Below are positions 8,932 through 17,450 of a stretch of 64,000 nucleotides of DNA, in pieces. Below the pieces are notes generated by a model. It was not told the DNA's origin and made no database searches. It worked only from the letters and a program-made list of their open reading frames with translations. Made by a program: the position numbers and the translations under genes. Every line of letters begins with the position of its first letter. The stretch's first letter is position 1. Origin of the DNA: Bacillota bacterium (GTDB lineage: Bacteria; Bacillota; Clostridia; Acetivibrionales; DSM-1351); contig JAEXFI010000045.1 of assembly GCA_023400235.1 (NCBI GenBank), forward strand, positions 470,846-534,845, in the 5' to 3' direction.

Positions 8932-9873
8932 TTATCTTTGCTCCAGCGCATTGTTAAGGTCTTCCTTCATCCTTATAACCTCGGCTCTTGCCGCATCAGC
9001 AAACCCTTCGGGGCTGTACTGCTCCTTCCAGCTTTCAGACATATATGCACACATAACACTTCTGGAGGCATTTACAATCGCCCCCAGGCCGTCAGAGTTG
9101 AAGCTGTTCACGCAGTCCCGGGCAGTCCCGCCCTGGGCGCCGTAACCTGGCACTAAAATATATGCATGCTTCATTATTGAGCGCAGCAGCTTGGCCTGGT
9201 TTGGGTAGGTTGCGCCCACCACCGCGCCCACGCTGCTGTACCCGTATTGACCTTTTACATTCTTGCCCCATTCATTCACATAGGACGCCATTATTTCATA
9301 GATGCTCCTGCAATCCTGCGTTACCAGGTCCTGCAGCTGGCCGGAGGACTTATTGGAGGTTTTTACAAGTACAAATATGCCCTTTTGATGATTTGCACAA
9401 TCGTCTATGAAGGGCTTTATACCATCTCCTCCCAGATATGGGCTGACAGTAAGAGCATCCACATCAAATGCCTTCTCAGTTATTCCATTTTCAAGAGCAG
9501 TCTCTCCAAGAAATGCCTTTGAATAAGCTTCTGCAGTGGTTCCTATGTCATTGCGCTTCCCGTCGGCTATTACCAGCAGGCCCTTGCTTTTGGCATATTT
9601 ACAGGTTTCATCAAAAGCTATCATGCCCTCCGTGCCATACATCTCATAATATGCAAGCTGGGGCTTTACAGCAGGTATCTGGTCGTAAACCGCATCCAAA
9701 AGCTGCTTGTTGAACTGTAGTATGGCCTGAGCAGCACCTTTCAAGTTTATGCCATATTCCTTGAAGGCCTTTTCCCTTATAAAAGCGGGCAAATATTCAA
9801 GCTTGGGATCCAGACCAACAACTGTAGGATTGTTTTTTTCCTTAATACTCTCAATAAGTCTGTCGATAAACAT
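8932..9873 (-). CDS. pyrF: Orotidine 5'-phosphate decarboxylase
   Basis: PyrF converts OMP to UMP, the last step of UMP synthesis. The catalytic ADGKRNDIG motif is at about residues 103-111, with GLDPKLEYLP near the N-terminus. The 313-residue length and the insertions identify the longer PyrF subfamily (type 2), larger than the roughly 235-residue Bacillus type. The ATG at 9873 lies 5 nt after GGAGG. It is followed by carA and preceded by pyrC in the operon. Confidence 0.96.
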   Translation of the reverse strand: MFIDRLIESIKEKNNPTVVGLDPKLEYLPAFIREKAFKEYGINLKGAAQAILQFNKQLLDAVYDQIPAVKPQLAYYEMYGTEGMIAFDETCKYAKSKGLLVIADGKRNDIGTTAEAYSKAFLGETALENGITEKAFDVDALTVSPYLGGDGIKPFIDDCANHQKGIFVLVKTSNKSSGQLQDLVTQDCRSIYEIMASYVNEWGKNVKGQYGYSSVGAVVGATYPNQAKLLRSIMKHAYILVPGYGAQGGTARDCVNSFNSDGLGAIVNASRSVMCAYMSESWKEQYSPEGFADAARAEVIRMKEDLNNALEQR

Positions 9874-9887
9874 ACTAGCCTCCATTC

Positions 9888-9902
9888 ACGTGCTGGGCAC
9901 GT
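9888..9902. repeat. Hairpin overlapping the pyrF leader
   Basis: ACGTGC-TGG-GCACGT sits just upstream of the pyrF GGAGG. It is followed on the plus strand by ATACAAAATAGTAGTTGA, similar to the sequence beside the pyrD hairpin. Confidence 0.6.
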
Positions 9903-9949
9903 ATACAAAATAGTAGTTGATAGATTTGACGTTATGCAGGATTACCCTT

Positions 9950-11236
9950 TTATATTATCTGTCCCGCTCTTACCACCGGATTGCCGCCTACTATGGTATA
10001 TTGCGGCTGTCCATAGAGCTCATACCCGTTGAAGGGTGAATTTTTGCTCTTTGACTCAAGCCTGGTTGTATCTACAGTAAATTTTTCATCTATATGGAAA
10101 ATCATAAGGTCCGCACTGAAGCCTACTTCTATTGTTCCCTTATTCAACCCCAGCATTTTCGCGGGATTTACGCACATTTTGCTTACCAGCTGCTTCAGGC
10201 TTAGGTGCCCGGGCTTTACAAGACAGGTTATTGCCAGCGGGAATGCCGTTTCAAAACCTACCATTCCGTTTGCCGCCTGCTTGAACTCAACATTTTTTTC
10301 GTCCAGATGGTGGGGAGCATGGTCGGTGGAGATAATATCAATGGTCCCGTCCTTTAAGCCTTCTATAATGGCATCAACGTCCTTTTGAGTCCTTAAGGGC
10401 GGATTCACCTTTGCATTTGTATTGAAGCCTTCACAGGCCATGTCGGTAAGTGAGAAATAATGAGGACAGGTTTCGGCAGTCACGCTTACACCTCGCCTTT
10501 TTGCATTCCTTATAAGGTCCACCCCCAGTTCTGTGCTCACATGGGCTATGTGAACAGTGGCCCTGGTGTATTCGGCAAGAATTAAATCCCTGGCTATCAT
10601 AACTTCCTCCGCCGGGGCAGGATTTCCCTTCAGACCCAGTATTGAGGAATAGTAGCCCTCGTTCATGAGTCCCTCGTCCACAAGCTCCAAATCCTCGCAG
10701 TGGGATATTATTGTAATGTCAAACATGGAGGCATACTGCATGGCCTTTTTCATTAATGAAGAGTTGTTTACAGGCCTTCCGTCATCTGAAAGGGCAACTG
10801 CTCCCGCAAATTTCAATTCGCCTATTTCACTTAGCTCCTCCCCCTTAAGACCTTTTGAAAGAGCTCCGATGGGGTATACGTTAACCATTCCGTCAGCCTT
10901 TGCCTTGTTTATAACATATTTTATCATTGCTTCATTATCTAGTACCGGACTGGTATTGGGCATGCAGGCTACCGAGGTGAAGCCGCCCTTGGCAGCGCTT
11001 CTGGTACCGGATTCAATATCCTCCTTGTACTCCTGACCGGGATCTCTCAAGTGGCAGTGTGCATCAACCAGCCCCGGTACAACATACATCCCTTCAGCCT
11101 CAATAATTTCACAGCCTGTGGAATCTAGACCGTCTCCTATCTCAACAATCTGTCCGTCCTCCACCAATATATCGGTTACCTTGTCCAGGCCGCTTTTAGC
11201 ATCTATCACCTGACCGTTCCTAATCAATAATTTCAT
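9950..11236 (-). CDS. pyrC: Dihydroorotase (class I)
   Basis: This zinc amidohydrolase cyclises carbamoyl aspartate to dihydroorotate. The metal-binding DAHCHLRDPG near the N-terminus and STDHAPHHLDEKN near residue 310 are hallmarks of the class I, roughly 430-residue enzymes. The ATG at 11236 (start MKLLIRNGQ) is 9 nt after GGAGG; an ATG 6 nt upstream (11242) is also possible. A 9-bp hairpin lies shortly upstream. It follows pyrB in the operon, as in many Gram-positive bacteria. Confidence 0.95.
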   Translation of the reverse strand: MKLLIRNGQVIDAKSGLDKVTDILVEDGQIVEIGDGLDSTGCEIIEAEGMYVVPGLVDAHCHLRDPGQEYKEDIESGTRSAAKGGFTSVACMPNTSPVLDNEAMIKYVINKAKADGMVNVYPIGALSKGLKGEELSEIGELKFAGAVALSDDGRPVNNSSLMKKAMQYASMFDITIISHCEDLELVDEGLMNEGYYSSILGLKGNPAPAEEVMIARDLILAEYTRATVHIAHVSTELGVDLIRNAKRRGVSVTAETCPHYFSLTDMACEGFNTNAKVNPPLRTQKDVDAIIEGLKDGTIDIISTDHAPHHLDEKNVEFKQAANGMVGFETAFPLAITCLVKPGHLSLKQLVSKMCVNPAKMLGLNKGTIEVGFSADLMIFHIDEKFTVDTTRLESKSKNSPFNGYELYGQPQYTIVGGNPVVRAGQII

Positions 11237-11263
11237 TTGCATCTTCCTCCAAATATATACTTT

Positions 11264-11286
11264 CAAAATCTGCAAACCAGATTTTG
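11264..11286. repeat. Hairpin upstream of pyrC
   Basis: CAAAATCTG (11264-11272) pairs perfectly with CAGATTTTG (11278-11286) around a 5-nt loop, between pyrB and the pyrC ribosome binding site. Confidence 0.65.
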
Positions 11287-11306
11287 GCTATGCTATGAGC
11301 GATAAA

Positions 11307-12251
11307 CTATAAATTGCTCTCACTTTCCATCGCATTCCTCCTGGTCAATAAATAAAGTAAAGCCATCCTTATTGCCACACCGTTGGTAACCTGCTCGTTT
11401 ATGGCGGACTGTTCCCCGTCCATAGCTGATGAAGACAGCTCTACTCCTCTGTTAACAGGTCCGGGGTGCATTACCAGAGCATCTTCCTTCGCCAGCTTTA
11501 ACCTTTTCTCATCAAGGCCGAAAAATCTTGAATACTCTCTTATGGATGGGAACAGGCCCTTCTTTTGCCGTTCAAGCTGGATTCTCAGTCCCATGACAAC
11601 GTCGGCATCCAGTATTGCCTCCTGCACCGTGCTGAATACGTTGACTCCCAGCTTTTCCATGCCGGGAGGAATCAGTGTGGCAGGGCCTGATACGCTGACC
11701 TCCGCACCCATCTTTGTAAGTCCCCATATATTGCTCCTGGCCACACGGCTGTGGAGTATATCTCCTATTATGGCCACCTTCAAGCCCTTCAGGCTGCCTT
11801 TTTTCTCAACCATCGTAAACATGTCCAGCAATGCCTGGGTTGGGTGCTCATTCATACCATCTCCTGCATTTATAATTGAGGATTTCACATTTTTTGCCAA
11901 CAGGTGGGGTGCTCCCGACATGGGGTGTCTCATTATTATTACATCCGAGCCCATGCTGTCTATGGTCTTTCCGGTATCAATCAGTGTCTCACCCTTTTGC
12001 ACGCTGCTGCTGGAGGCTGATATATTTGCGGCATTGCCCCCCATGTATTTTGCCGCCAGTTCAAAGGAAAGCCTTGTTCGTGTACTGTTCTCATAGAACA
12101 GTGTAATAATTGATTTCCCCTGAAGGTGGGCGGTTTTCTTATTGTTTGAACTAAGAATATATTTCATGGTTTTTGCAGTGTTGAGGATGTATTCTATCTC
12201 TTCTGCGGTAATATCTCTCAAGCCCAGCAAATCTTTAGATTTTAGATTCAT
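11307..12251 (-). CDS. pyrB: Aspartate carbamoyltransferase, catalytic chain
   Basis: PyrB condenses carbamoyl phosphate with aspartate. The carbamoyl-phosphate site STRTRLSFE is at residues 56-64 and GDGMNEHPTQALLD at about 130-143. The length of 314 residues is complete. No pyrI regulatory chain is present, so control is probably through PyrR attenuation. The ATG at 12251 lies 8 nt after GGAGA and only 23 bp after pyrR, consistent with tight coupling. Confidence 0.96.
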   Translation of the reverse strand: MNLKSKDLLGLRDITAEEIEYILNTAKTMKYILSSNNKKTAHLQGKSIITLFYENSTRTRLSFELAAKYMGGNAANISASSSSVQKGETLIDTGKTIDSMGSDVIIMRHPMSGAPHLLAKNVKSSIINAGDGMNEHPTQALLDMFTMVEKKGSLKGLKVAIIGDILHSRVARSNIWGLTKMGAEVSVSGPATLIPPGMEKLGVNVFSTVQEAILDADVVMGLRIQLERQKKGLFPSIREYSRFFGLDEKRLKLAKEDALVMHPGPVNRGVELSSSAMDGEQSAINEQVTNGVAIRMALLYLLTRRNAMESESNL

Positions 12252-12274
12252 ACCTTATTCTCCATTTCCTCTTT

Positions 12275-12811
12275 TTAGTCCTTGTTGGATATGGTAACGC
12301 TGTTTTCCCCGTCTATTTCCAGCAAATTGACATGTACTATCTCACTTCTTGAGGTAGGGACGTTTTTGCCCACATAGTCGGCTCTTATAGGCAGCTCCCG
12401 GTGGCCTCTGTCTATGAGTACAGCAAGCTGTATCATCTGCGGCCTGTTAATATCCATGATGGCATCAATTGCCGCTCTGACCGTCCTGCCTGTATAAATC
12501 ACATCGTCCACCAGCACCACCTTTTTATTTGCTATGTCAAAGTTAATTTCAGTGCCGTTTATAACAGGATGCTCGTTCAGCAGACTCAGGTCGTCACGGT
12601 AAAGGGTTATATCCAGTATGCCTACAGGAATTTCTCTGTTCTCAACGCTTTTGATTTTTTCAGCAATCCTTTTGGCAAGCGGCACGCCTCTTCTTTGAAT
12701 TCCAATCAGTACAAGCTTTTCCACGCCCTTGTTCTTTTCAATGATCTCGTGAGAAATTCTTGTAATGGCTCTGCTTATTGCGCTTTCGTCCATTATTTCT
12801 GTTTTTTGCAT
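12275..12811 (-). CDS. pyrR: Pyrimidine operon attenuation protein / uracil phosphoribosyltransferase
   Basis: PyrR binds the pyr leader RNA when UMP is high and favours termination; it may also have minor uracil phosphoribosyltransferase activity. The PRPP loop VVLVDDVIYTGRT is at about residues 98-110 and QRRGVPLA binds pyrophosphate. The length of 178 residues is typical. The ATG at 12811 is 9 nt after AAAGG; an ATG 9 nt upstream overlaps that box. It is the first gene of the operon and its own leader carries a matching PyrR-binding loop and terminator. Confidence 0.95.
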   Translation of the reverse strand: MQKTEIMDESAISRAITRISHEIIEKNKGVEKLVLIGIQRRGVPLAKRIAEKIKSVENREIPVGILDITLYRDDLSLLNEHPVINGTEINFDIANKKVVLVDDVIYTGRTVRAAIDAIMDINRPQMIQLAVLIDRGHRELPIRADYVGKNVPTSRSEIVHVNLLEIDGENSVTISNKD

Positions 12812-12922
12812 CCCGATCATCCTTTCAGATTTTTATTTTTATATTAGTATCAGTATTAACTGTTTATCATAAAATCAATTATACAGGCACTATTCCCGTC
12901 TCATGAGATATCGCCCATGTAA

Positions 12923-12956
12923 TCAAAAAAGCTTCCTGCCCTAAGGCAAGAAGCTT
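12923..12956 (-). terminator. PyrR-controlled attenuator terminator in the pyr leader
   Basis: On the minus strand a 12-bp stem (AAGCTTCTTGCC with GGCAGGAAGCTT, one G-U pair, 4-nt loop) runs into a T-tract. It lies 112 nt upstream of the pyrR start and downstream of the PyrR-binding loop, the standard order of a pyr attenuator. Confidence 0.85.
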
Positions 12957-13057
12957 AAACATATCAGAATACAATCCGTTTGATGCATGAGACATTTAAA
13001 GCACATGCACATCCAAAGACCATATAGTAACCATGTCAGTTCAATATCTCACCTTAT

Positions 13058-13071
13058 AGCCTCACTGGACT
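13058..13071 (-). promoter_or_regulatory. PyrR-binding loop
   Basis: The minus strand reads AGTCCAGTGAGGCT, an exact match to the known PyrR RNA consensus ARUCCNGNGAGGYU. It falls about 24 nt into the transcript predicted from the promoter at 13102-13130. Confidence 0.88.
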
Positions 13072-13101
13072 AATTTAAAGGCAAACCATTTATTTCTTAA
13101 A

Positions 13102-13130
13102 ATCATATCATATGAAGTTGAGCTTGTCTA
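13102..13130 (-). promoter_or_regulatory. Promoter of the pyr operon
   Basis: TAGACA (13130-13125), a 17-nt spacer and TATGAT (13107-13102) fit sigma-A. This places the start of transcription just before the PyrR-binding loop and just downstream of the pseudouridine synthase gene. Confidence 0.6.
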
Positions 13131-13167
13131 TAACTTTTTGACACTGTCAAAAGTAAATGTGCTGAAT

Positions 13168-14085
13168 TTACAGTCTGTTTCCGGCCAACTCAGAAACAAG
13201 CTTCTGAAAATACTCCGGCACCGGAGTCTCAAACTCCATCAGCTCGCCGGTTGCAGGATGCTGGAAGGTAAGCCTTTTTGCATGGAGCACCTGTCCTCCC
13301 GTATCAAACCGCTGCTTTTTCCTGCCATATACCAGGTCACCGATTACCGGATGTTTTATATAGGACATGTGAACTCGTATCTGATGCGTTCTTCCCGTCT
13401 CCAGCCTGAGTTCAACATATGTGGCTTCCTGAAATCTTTCCACTACCCTGAAGTGGGTGACTGCATTCCTGCCGGTATTAGTGTTTACGCTCATCTTCTT
13501 CCTCTCCACCGGATGCCTTCCAATGGGTGCGTCTATCTTCCCGGAGTTCTCATATATGATACCTTCAACCAAGGCAATATACTCCCGCTTGATATCATGA
13601 GTCCTGAGCTTTTTTGAGAGAAATTCGTGGGCATGATTGTTTTTTGCAACCACCAAGAGTCCTGAGGTGTCCTTGTCGATTCTGTGGACTATCCCCGGCC
13701 TGATAACCCCGTTTATATCCGACAGGCTGTCTCCGCAGTGCTTCATGAGAGCATTGACAAGGGTACCGGTATAGTTTCCCGCAGCTGGATGCACTACCAT
13801 CCCTTTGGGCTTGTTTATGACTATAAGGTGTTCATCCTCATATACTATATCCAGAGGTATTTCTTCGGCAGTCACCTGCAGTACTTGCGCCTCCGGAATA
13901 CAGGCGGTTATTTTGTCCCCGGACTTCAATCTGTAATTGGACTTTACCTGTTCTCCGTTAACTCTAATATTTCCATCCTGGCAGAGCTTCTGTACAAAGG
14001 ATCTGGAAAAGTCCTCCAGTCTGGCCGCCAGCCAGGCATCAATACGTGCAGGGCTCTCATTGCATTCTATAGTTAGTTCCTTCAA
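13168..14085 (-). CDS. RluD-type pseudouridine synthase (RluA family)
   Basis: This enzyme isomerises uridine to pseudouridine in RNA, most likely 23S rRNA. An N-terminal S4 RNA-binding domain (residues about 10-70) precedes the catalytic domain with HRIDKDTSGLLV, whose Asp is the nucleophile, and RTHQIRVHMSYI. I favour a TTG start at 14085, 5 nt after GGAGG; the ATG at 14097 includes that GGAGG and lacks its own box. It follows lspA almost directly, the usual lspA-rluD pairing. In Firmicutes this gene often precedes pyrR, as here. Confidence 0.88.
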   Translation of the reverse strand: MKELTIECNESPARIDAWLAARLEDFSRSFVQKLCQDGNIRVNGEQVKSNYRLKSGDKITACIPEAQVLQVTAEEIPLDIVYEDEHLIVINKPKGMVVHPAAGNYTGTLVNALMKHCGDSLSDINGVIRPGIVHRIDKDTSGLLVVAKNNHAHEFLSKKLRTHDIKREYIALVEGIIYENSGKIDAPIGRHPVERKKMSVNTNTGRNAVTHFRVVERFQEATYVELRLETGRTHQIRVHMSYIKHPVIGDLVYGRKKQRFDTGGQVLHAKRLTFQHPATGELMEFETPVPEYFQKLVSELAGNRL

Positions 14086-14111
14086 ATTTGCCTCCATAAA
14101 ACATAAAGTCA

Positions 14112-14597
14112 TTATTTTGCGTCGTCGTCCGCCTTGGCAGCTTCAACCTTTGGTGCTTCCTTATATATGAACAGGATATATATTGCCAGGAATATGGTTC
14201 CTGCCACTACGAAGCAGTCTGCAACATTGAAGGTGGGAAATGCATAGCTTCCAAAGTGGAATTCCAGAAAGTCCACTACCTTTCCATCATTAAAAATCCT
14301 GTCATAAAGGTTGCCCAAGGCTCCCGGCAGTATCAAGGATATGGACAGCCTCAGGAATTTATTTTTATTTTTCACCAGAAAGCCAAGCATAAATAGTACT
14401 ATGACAGACGTTATTATGATAAAAAACAAAGTCTTGCCCTGAAGGATGCTGAAAGCAGCCCCTTCATTTTCCAGATGCCTTAAATAAAAGAACTTATCAA
14501 TTACAGTAACAGGATTCCCCTCAATTTTGTCCATTACCCAAAGCTTGGACACCCTGTCCAGAATAAAGCCTGCTATTATTATAATTGCCCACATCAT
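14112..14597 (-). CDS. lspA: Lipoprotein signal peptidase II
   Basis: LspA is a membrane aspartyl protease that removes signal peptides from prolipoproteins after lipid attachment. Four hydrophobic segments are visible, and the catalytic Asp motifs are ALGNLYDRIFN and FNVADCFVVAG. The ATG at 14597 (MMWAIIIIAG) is 6 nt after GGAGG, giving 161 residues, the family norm; a longer reading frame upstream overlaps the preceding gene and is unlikely. Its C-terminus is acidic and Ala-rich. The upstream neighbour is itself a lipoprotein gene. Confidence 0.93.
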   Translation of the reverse strand: MMWAIIIIAGFILDRVSKLWVMDKIEGNPVTVIDKFFYLRHLENEGAAFSILQGKTLFFIIITSVIVLFMLGFLVKNKNKFLRLSISLILPGALGNLYDRIFNDGKVVDFLEFHFGSYAFPTFNVADCFVVAGTIFLAIYILFIYKEAPKVEAAKADDDAK

Positions 14598-14629
14598 ATT
14601 TTTCCTCCGACCGCCTTCCTGGGTGATAA

Positions 14630-16354
14630 TCATGGTAAATACCATCTTGTTATATCATTGTATTTATTCCACACGTAGGGATTTACAGCACCTCTTATAT
14701 TTTTTCCGTACATCATGCTGTCATTAATAAAATAAAGGCCTATATACGGACGTTCATCCACTACGGTATTTATAAGGTTTATAAATAAGCTCTTCTGTGT
14801 CTCTGCATTGCTATTTGTCAATATCTGCTGGAGATAGCCGTCCACTGCCGGATTGCTGTAGCCTGCCACATTCAGCCCTGACTGGATTTCAGCTGTTGAG
14901 TAGGCAAAGGACAGGTCCGGGACCGAAGACACCTTGTAGCCGGTTAAAGCCAGATCATATGCTCCTGATTTCAAGGCATTTTTATAGCTTTCCCAGGGCA
15001 GCTTCACTACCTGTACGGTTATTCCGCTTTTTCCAAGCTGTGCGGCAAGCTCCGTGGCAGTATTGAATCTCAGGGCATTTCCGTCATTTACAATGAGCTT
15101 TAGGGCTATGGCCTTTTTACTTCCCTTTTTTACATACTTCTTTTTGGCATCCAGGGAATAACCGCTTTGTGCCATGAGTTCCTTTGCCTTGCCCACGGAA
15201 TCTTTTTCTTCAAGATTCACCAGCTTGTAAACCCAGGAATTTGGAGTTAAGGGTATCTCCGCAGGAACTGCAATTCCTGTGGCAGCATTGTCCACCAGCA
15301 GCTTCTTATCCAACATGTAATTCAATGCATTTCTAAGCCGTTTGTCCATTAATGGACCCTTCTTTATGTTCAAAGTCAGAAACTCAAAATTTCTCCCGGT
15401 ATACCTTTTTAAGTTTATGTCCGTCCTTCCTATATACTTCCTGTATTCATTGTACTGAGCGGGAAGTACGTCTACATCCCTGGCCTGGAAGGCCGAATAG
15501 GCACTGCTTGAATTATTGAATACCTTTATTTCAATGGTGGCAAGGTATGGCAGCCTCAGGGAGTTATCTTTTTGGGCAGAACTGGAACTTCCGGCATTAT
15601 TTGCGGTATCTGCGGTATTCGCGGAAGTTTGCCTCTCATCCGGTTGACTTTCTGCATTCCACCATTCTTCATTAAGCTTAAGCTTGACACCGTTCTTCTC
15701 ATCGAAGGCTTCAAAGCAATATGGCCCTGTGCCCACAGGTGTGAGATTTGCCTTTGACTTTTTGTCCTCAAGCTTTGAATTTGCAAAGATATGCGAAGAA
15801 ATTATGGGAAAGGTCAATTGGTTTTTAATAAACGAATAGGGCTGCTTCATATTTATTATGACCTTGTTACCGCTTGCAGTAACTGCCGCAATATTTTGAA
15901 CATTTTTTTTATAGACACTGTCAGTCTTGGCATCCAGAAGAGTATTTATGGTGAATACCACATCCTCCGCCTTAAAAGGCGTCTTGTCATGCCATTTGAT
16001 ATTTTCCTTCAGCTCTACTGTCACAGTCAGACCGTCTGTGGAAACAGAAGTTCCTTTGGCAAGCACCGGCAAAGGCTGCTGCTCATAGTCAAGAGTGTAC
16101 AGTCCTTCAAATACAAGGCCCAAAAAGTCCTGAACATACAGGTTTCCGGTGGTGACAGGATTGAGGGTATCCACAGGAGTGGTAAACAGCCTTACGGCTC
16201 CACCCCTGACAGGCCCCTTGTCAATAACATCATACCTGTCTTCATAGGCAGCGTCCTCTACAGTTCTGTTTTTCTCCAGATTCACAGTACAGGCACTGAG
16301 AAATACGCTCAGGGTCGAAATTGTAAGTAACAATATCTTAAAGGTTTTCTTCAT
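14630..16354 (-). CDS. Family 5 extracellular solute-binding lipoprotein (oligopeptide-type)
   Basis: This is a secreted substrate-binding protein of the OppA/DppA type. A signal peptide ends in a lipobox LSAC with the lipid-attached Cys22. The mature part has the family 5 signature regions VFEGLYTLDYEQQPLPVLA and DVVFTINTLLDAKTDS, and RLRNALNYMLDKKLL. A low-complexity Thr/Asn/Ser insert around residues 240-265 looks like a linker expansion. No ABC permease or ATPase genes are adjacent, so the transporter partner is elsewhere or the protein is a sensor. The ATG at 16354 is preceded by AAGGAG. Confidence 0.9.
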   Translation of the reverse strand: MKKTFKILLLTISTLSVFLSACTVNLEKNRTVEDAAYEDRYDVIDKGPVRGGAVRLFTTPVDTLNPVTTGNLYVQDFLGLVFEGLYTLDYEQQPLPVLAKGTSVSTDGLTVTVELKENIKWHDKTPFKAEDVVFTINTLLDAKTDSVYKKNVQNIAAVTASGNKVIINMKQPYSFIKNQLTFPIISSHIFANSKLEDKKSKANLTPVGTGPYCFEAFDEKNGVKLKLNEEWWNAESQPDERQTSANTADTANNAGSSSSAQKDNSLRLPYLATIEIKVFNNSSSAYSAFQARDVDVLPAQYNEYRKYIGRTDINLKRYTGRNFEFLTLNIKKGPLMDKRLRNALNYMLDKKLLVDNAATGIAVPAEIPLTPNSWVYKLVNLEEKDSVGKAKELMAQSGYSLDAKKKYVKKGSKKAIALKLIVNDGNALRFNTATELAAQLGKSGITVQVVKLPWESYKNALKSGAYDLALTGYKVSSVPDLSFAYSTAEIQSGLNVAGYSNPAVDGYLQQILTNSNAETQKSLFINLINTVVDERPYIGLYFINDSMMYGKNIRGAVNPYVWNKYNDITRWYLP

Positions 16355-16456
16355 CTGCTATTCTTTCTCCTTCATAAGTCAATTATTGCCTCCCACCGGA
16401 GCATTTCTCCCCGGAAAAATCATGGTTCAAGCCCTGATTGACTTCGGTAAAACCAA

Positions 16457-17284
16457 TTATTTCAGCATAACTATTGCGGCAAGGCTTCCTGTTTTTGTTT
16501 TATCACCCCTGTAGGAGAAAAACATGTCATTGTTGCATTTTGTGCATACATCGCTGATAAGAATATTAGCTGGGTCAACACCTCCATCGGTGAGCTCCCT
16601 CCTTATAATCCGCTGCAAATCTATATAATATTTTCCGTTCCTGCTTTCTATAAATTCGCCGCACCAGGGATGAGCGCCAATAAACCCTTGGTAGACCTCT
16701 TCCCCCACCTCGAAGCAGCTTTTGCAGATGGAAGGCCCCACAGCCACCTGCAAATCCTTCATATTGCTGTTGTATCTGTCCTTCATCATTTTCAGCCCTT
16801 GAAAAGAGATATTCAGGAGGGTGCTCTTCCAGCCTGAATGGATTGAGGTCACGGCTTTTTTAACCGGATCCAGTATAATAACGGGAACACAGTCTGCATA
16901 AAAGGTAACCAGCGGAATACCGGGTATATTTGTTGTAAGTCCGTCATAGCCGGTAATATTGCTTTCCCTTGTCAGGCCCTTTCCTGCGTCGGCTTCTTCC
17001 ACATACCATATCCTGTTGTCATGCACCTGATTTGATAAAACCATTTTATCAAAGTCCACGCCTATTGCCTCAGCAATAATATGATAATTGGCCAGCACAT
17101 TTTCCCTCTGGTCGTTCCGGTTGAAGCTCAGATTCAGAGAGGCACACTCTCCTGTACTCACACCCCCAAGCCTTGTTGTAAAGCAGTGTGTAAGCATATT
17201 ATGGTATTTTTTCAGGTTGCTGAATTCTATATATTGCAAGCTGTCCTTCCGGTGTACAATAATCTTGTCGTTGCTATATATCAT
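16457..17284 (-). CDS. pgeF: Peptidoglycan editing factor PgeF (YfiH/LACC1, former laccase-domain family)
   Basis: PgeF-type proteins remove wrongly incorporated residues from UDP-MurNAc intermediates, and related members act on purine nucleosides. The three metal ligands are visible: His88 in NQVHDN, Cys132 in ADCVPVI and His149 in SIHSGWKS. The length of 275 residues is normal. The ATG at 17284 is followed upstream by an AGGAGA box. Between it and ymdB is a 30-bp tandem repeat. The specific substrate here is not known. Confidence 0.88.
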   Translation of the reverse strand: MIYSNDKIIVHRKDSLQYIEFSNLKKYHNMLTHCFTTRLGGVSTGECASLNLSFNRNDQRENVLANYHIIAEAIGVDFDKMVLSNQVHDNRIWYVEEADAGKGLTRESNITGYDGLTTNIPGIPLVTFYADCVPVIILDPVKKAVTSIHSGWKSTLLNISFQGLKMMKDRYNSNMKDLQVAVGPSICKSCFEVGEEVYQGFIGAHPWCGEFIESRNGKYYIDLQRIIRRELTDGGVDPANILISDVCTKCNNDMFFSYRGDKTKTGSLAAIVMLK

Positions 17285-17319
17285 GGCTTCTCCTGTCTTG
17301 CAGGCTCTTTACACTTTAT

Positions 17320-17450
17320 ATGCAAGCTCTCTGCATGTCATACTCTTTTTATGCAACTCACTGCACTTGCACATTTTCAGTTCAAATTCACTGCATCTGG
17401 CACACCTTCTGTGCAAGCCCACTGCATCTGCGCACCCTCTATGCAAGCTG
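17320..17450. repeat. 30-bp tandem repeat between pgeF and ymdB
   Basis: Four imperfect units start at 17320, 17351, 17381 and 17411, and a fifth begins at 17441. Each opens with TGCAA or a variant and carries CTGCA 9-11 nt later, then a pyrimidine-rich stretch. The last units reach into the stop codon of ymdB. Confidence 0.75.

Noticed and set aside
16380..16450. Third copy of the dispersed structured element (also considered at 23970-24045)
   Set aside because: Only short patches such as GGTTCAAGCCCTGATTGACTT resemble it; the paired arms are not preserved.
17320..17450. CRISPR array
   Set aside because: Units are contiguous 30-bp repeats without spacers, they are imperfect throughout, and no cas genes are present.
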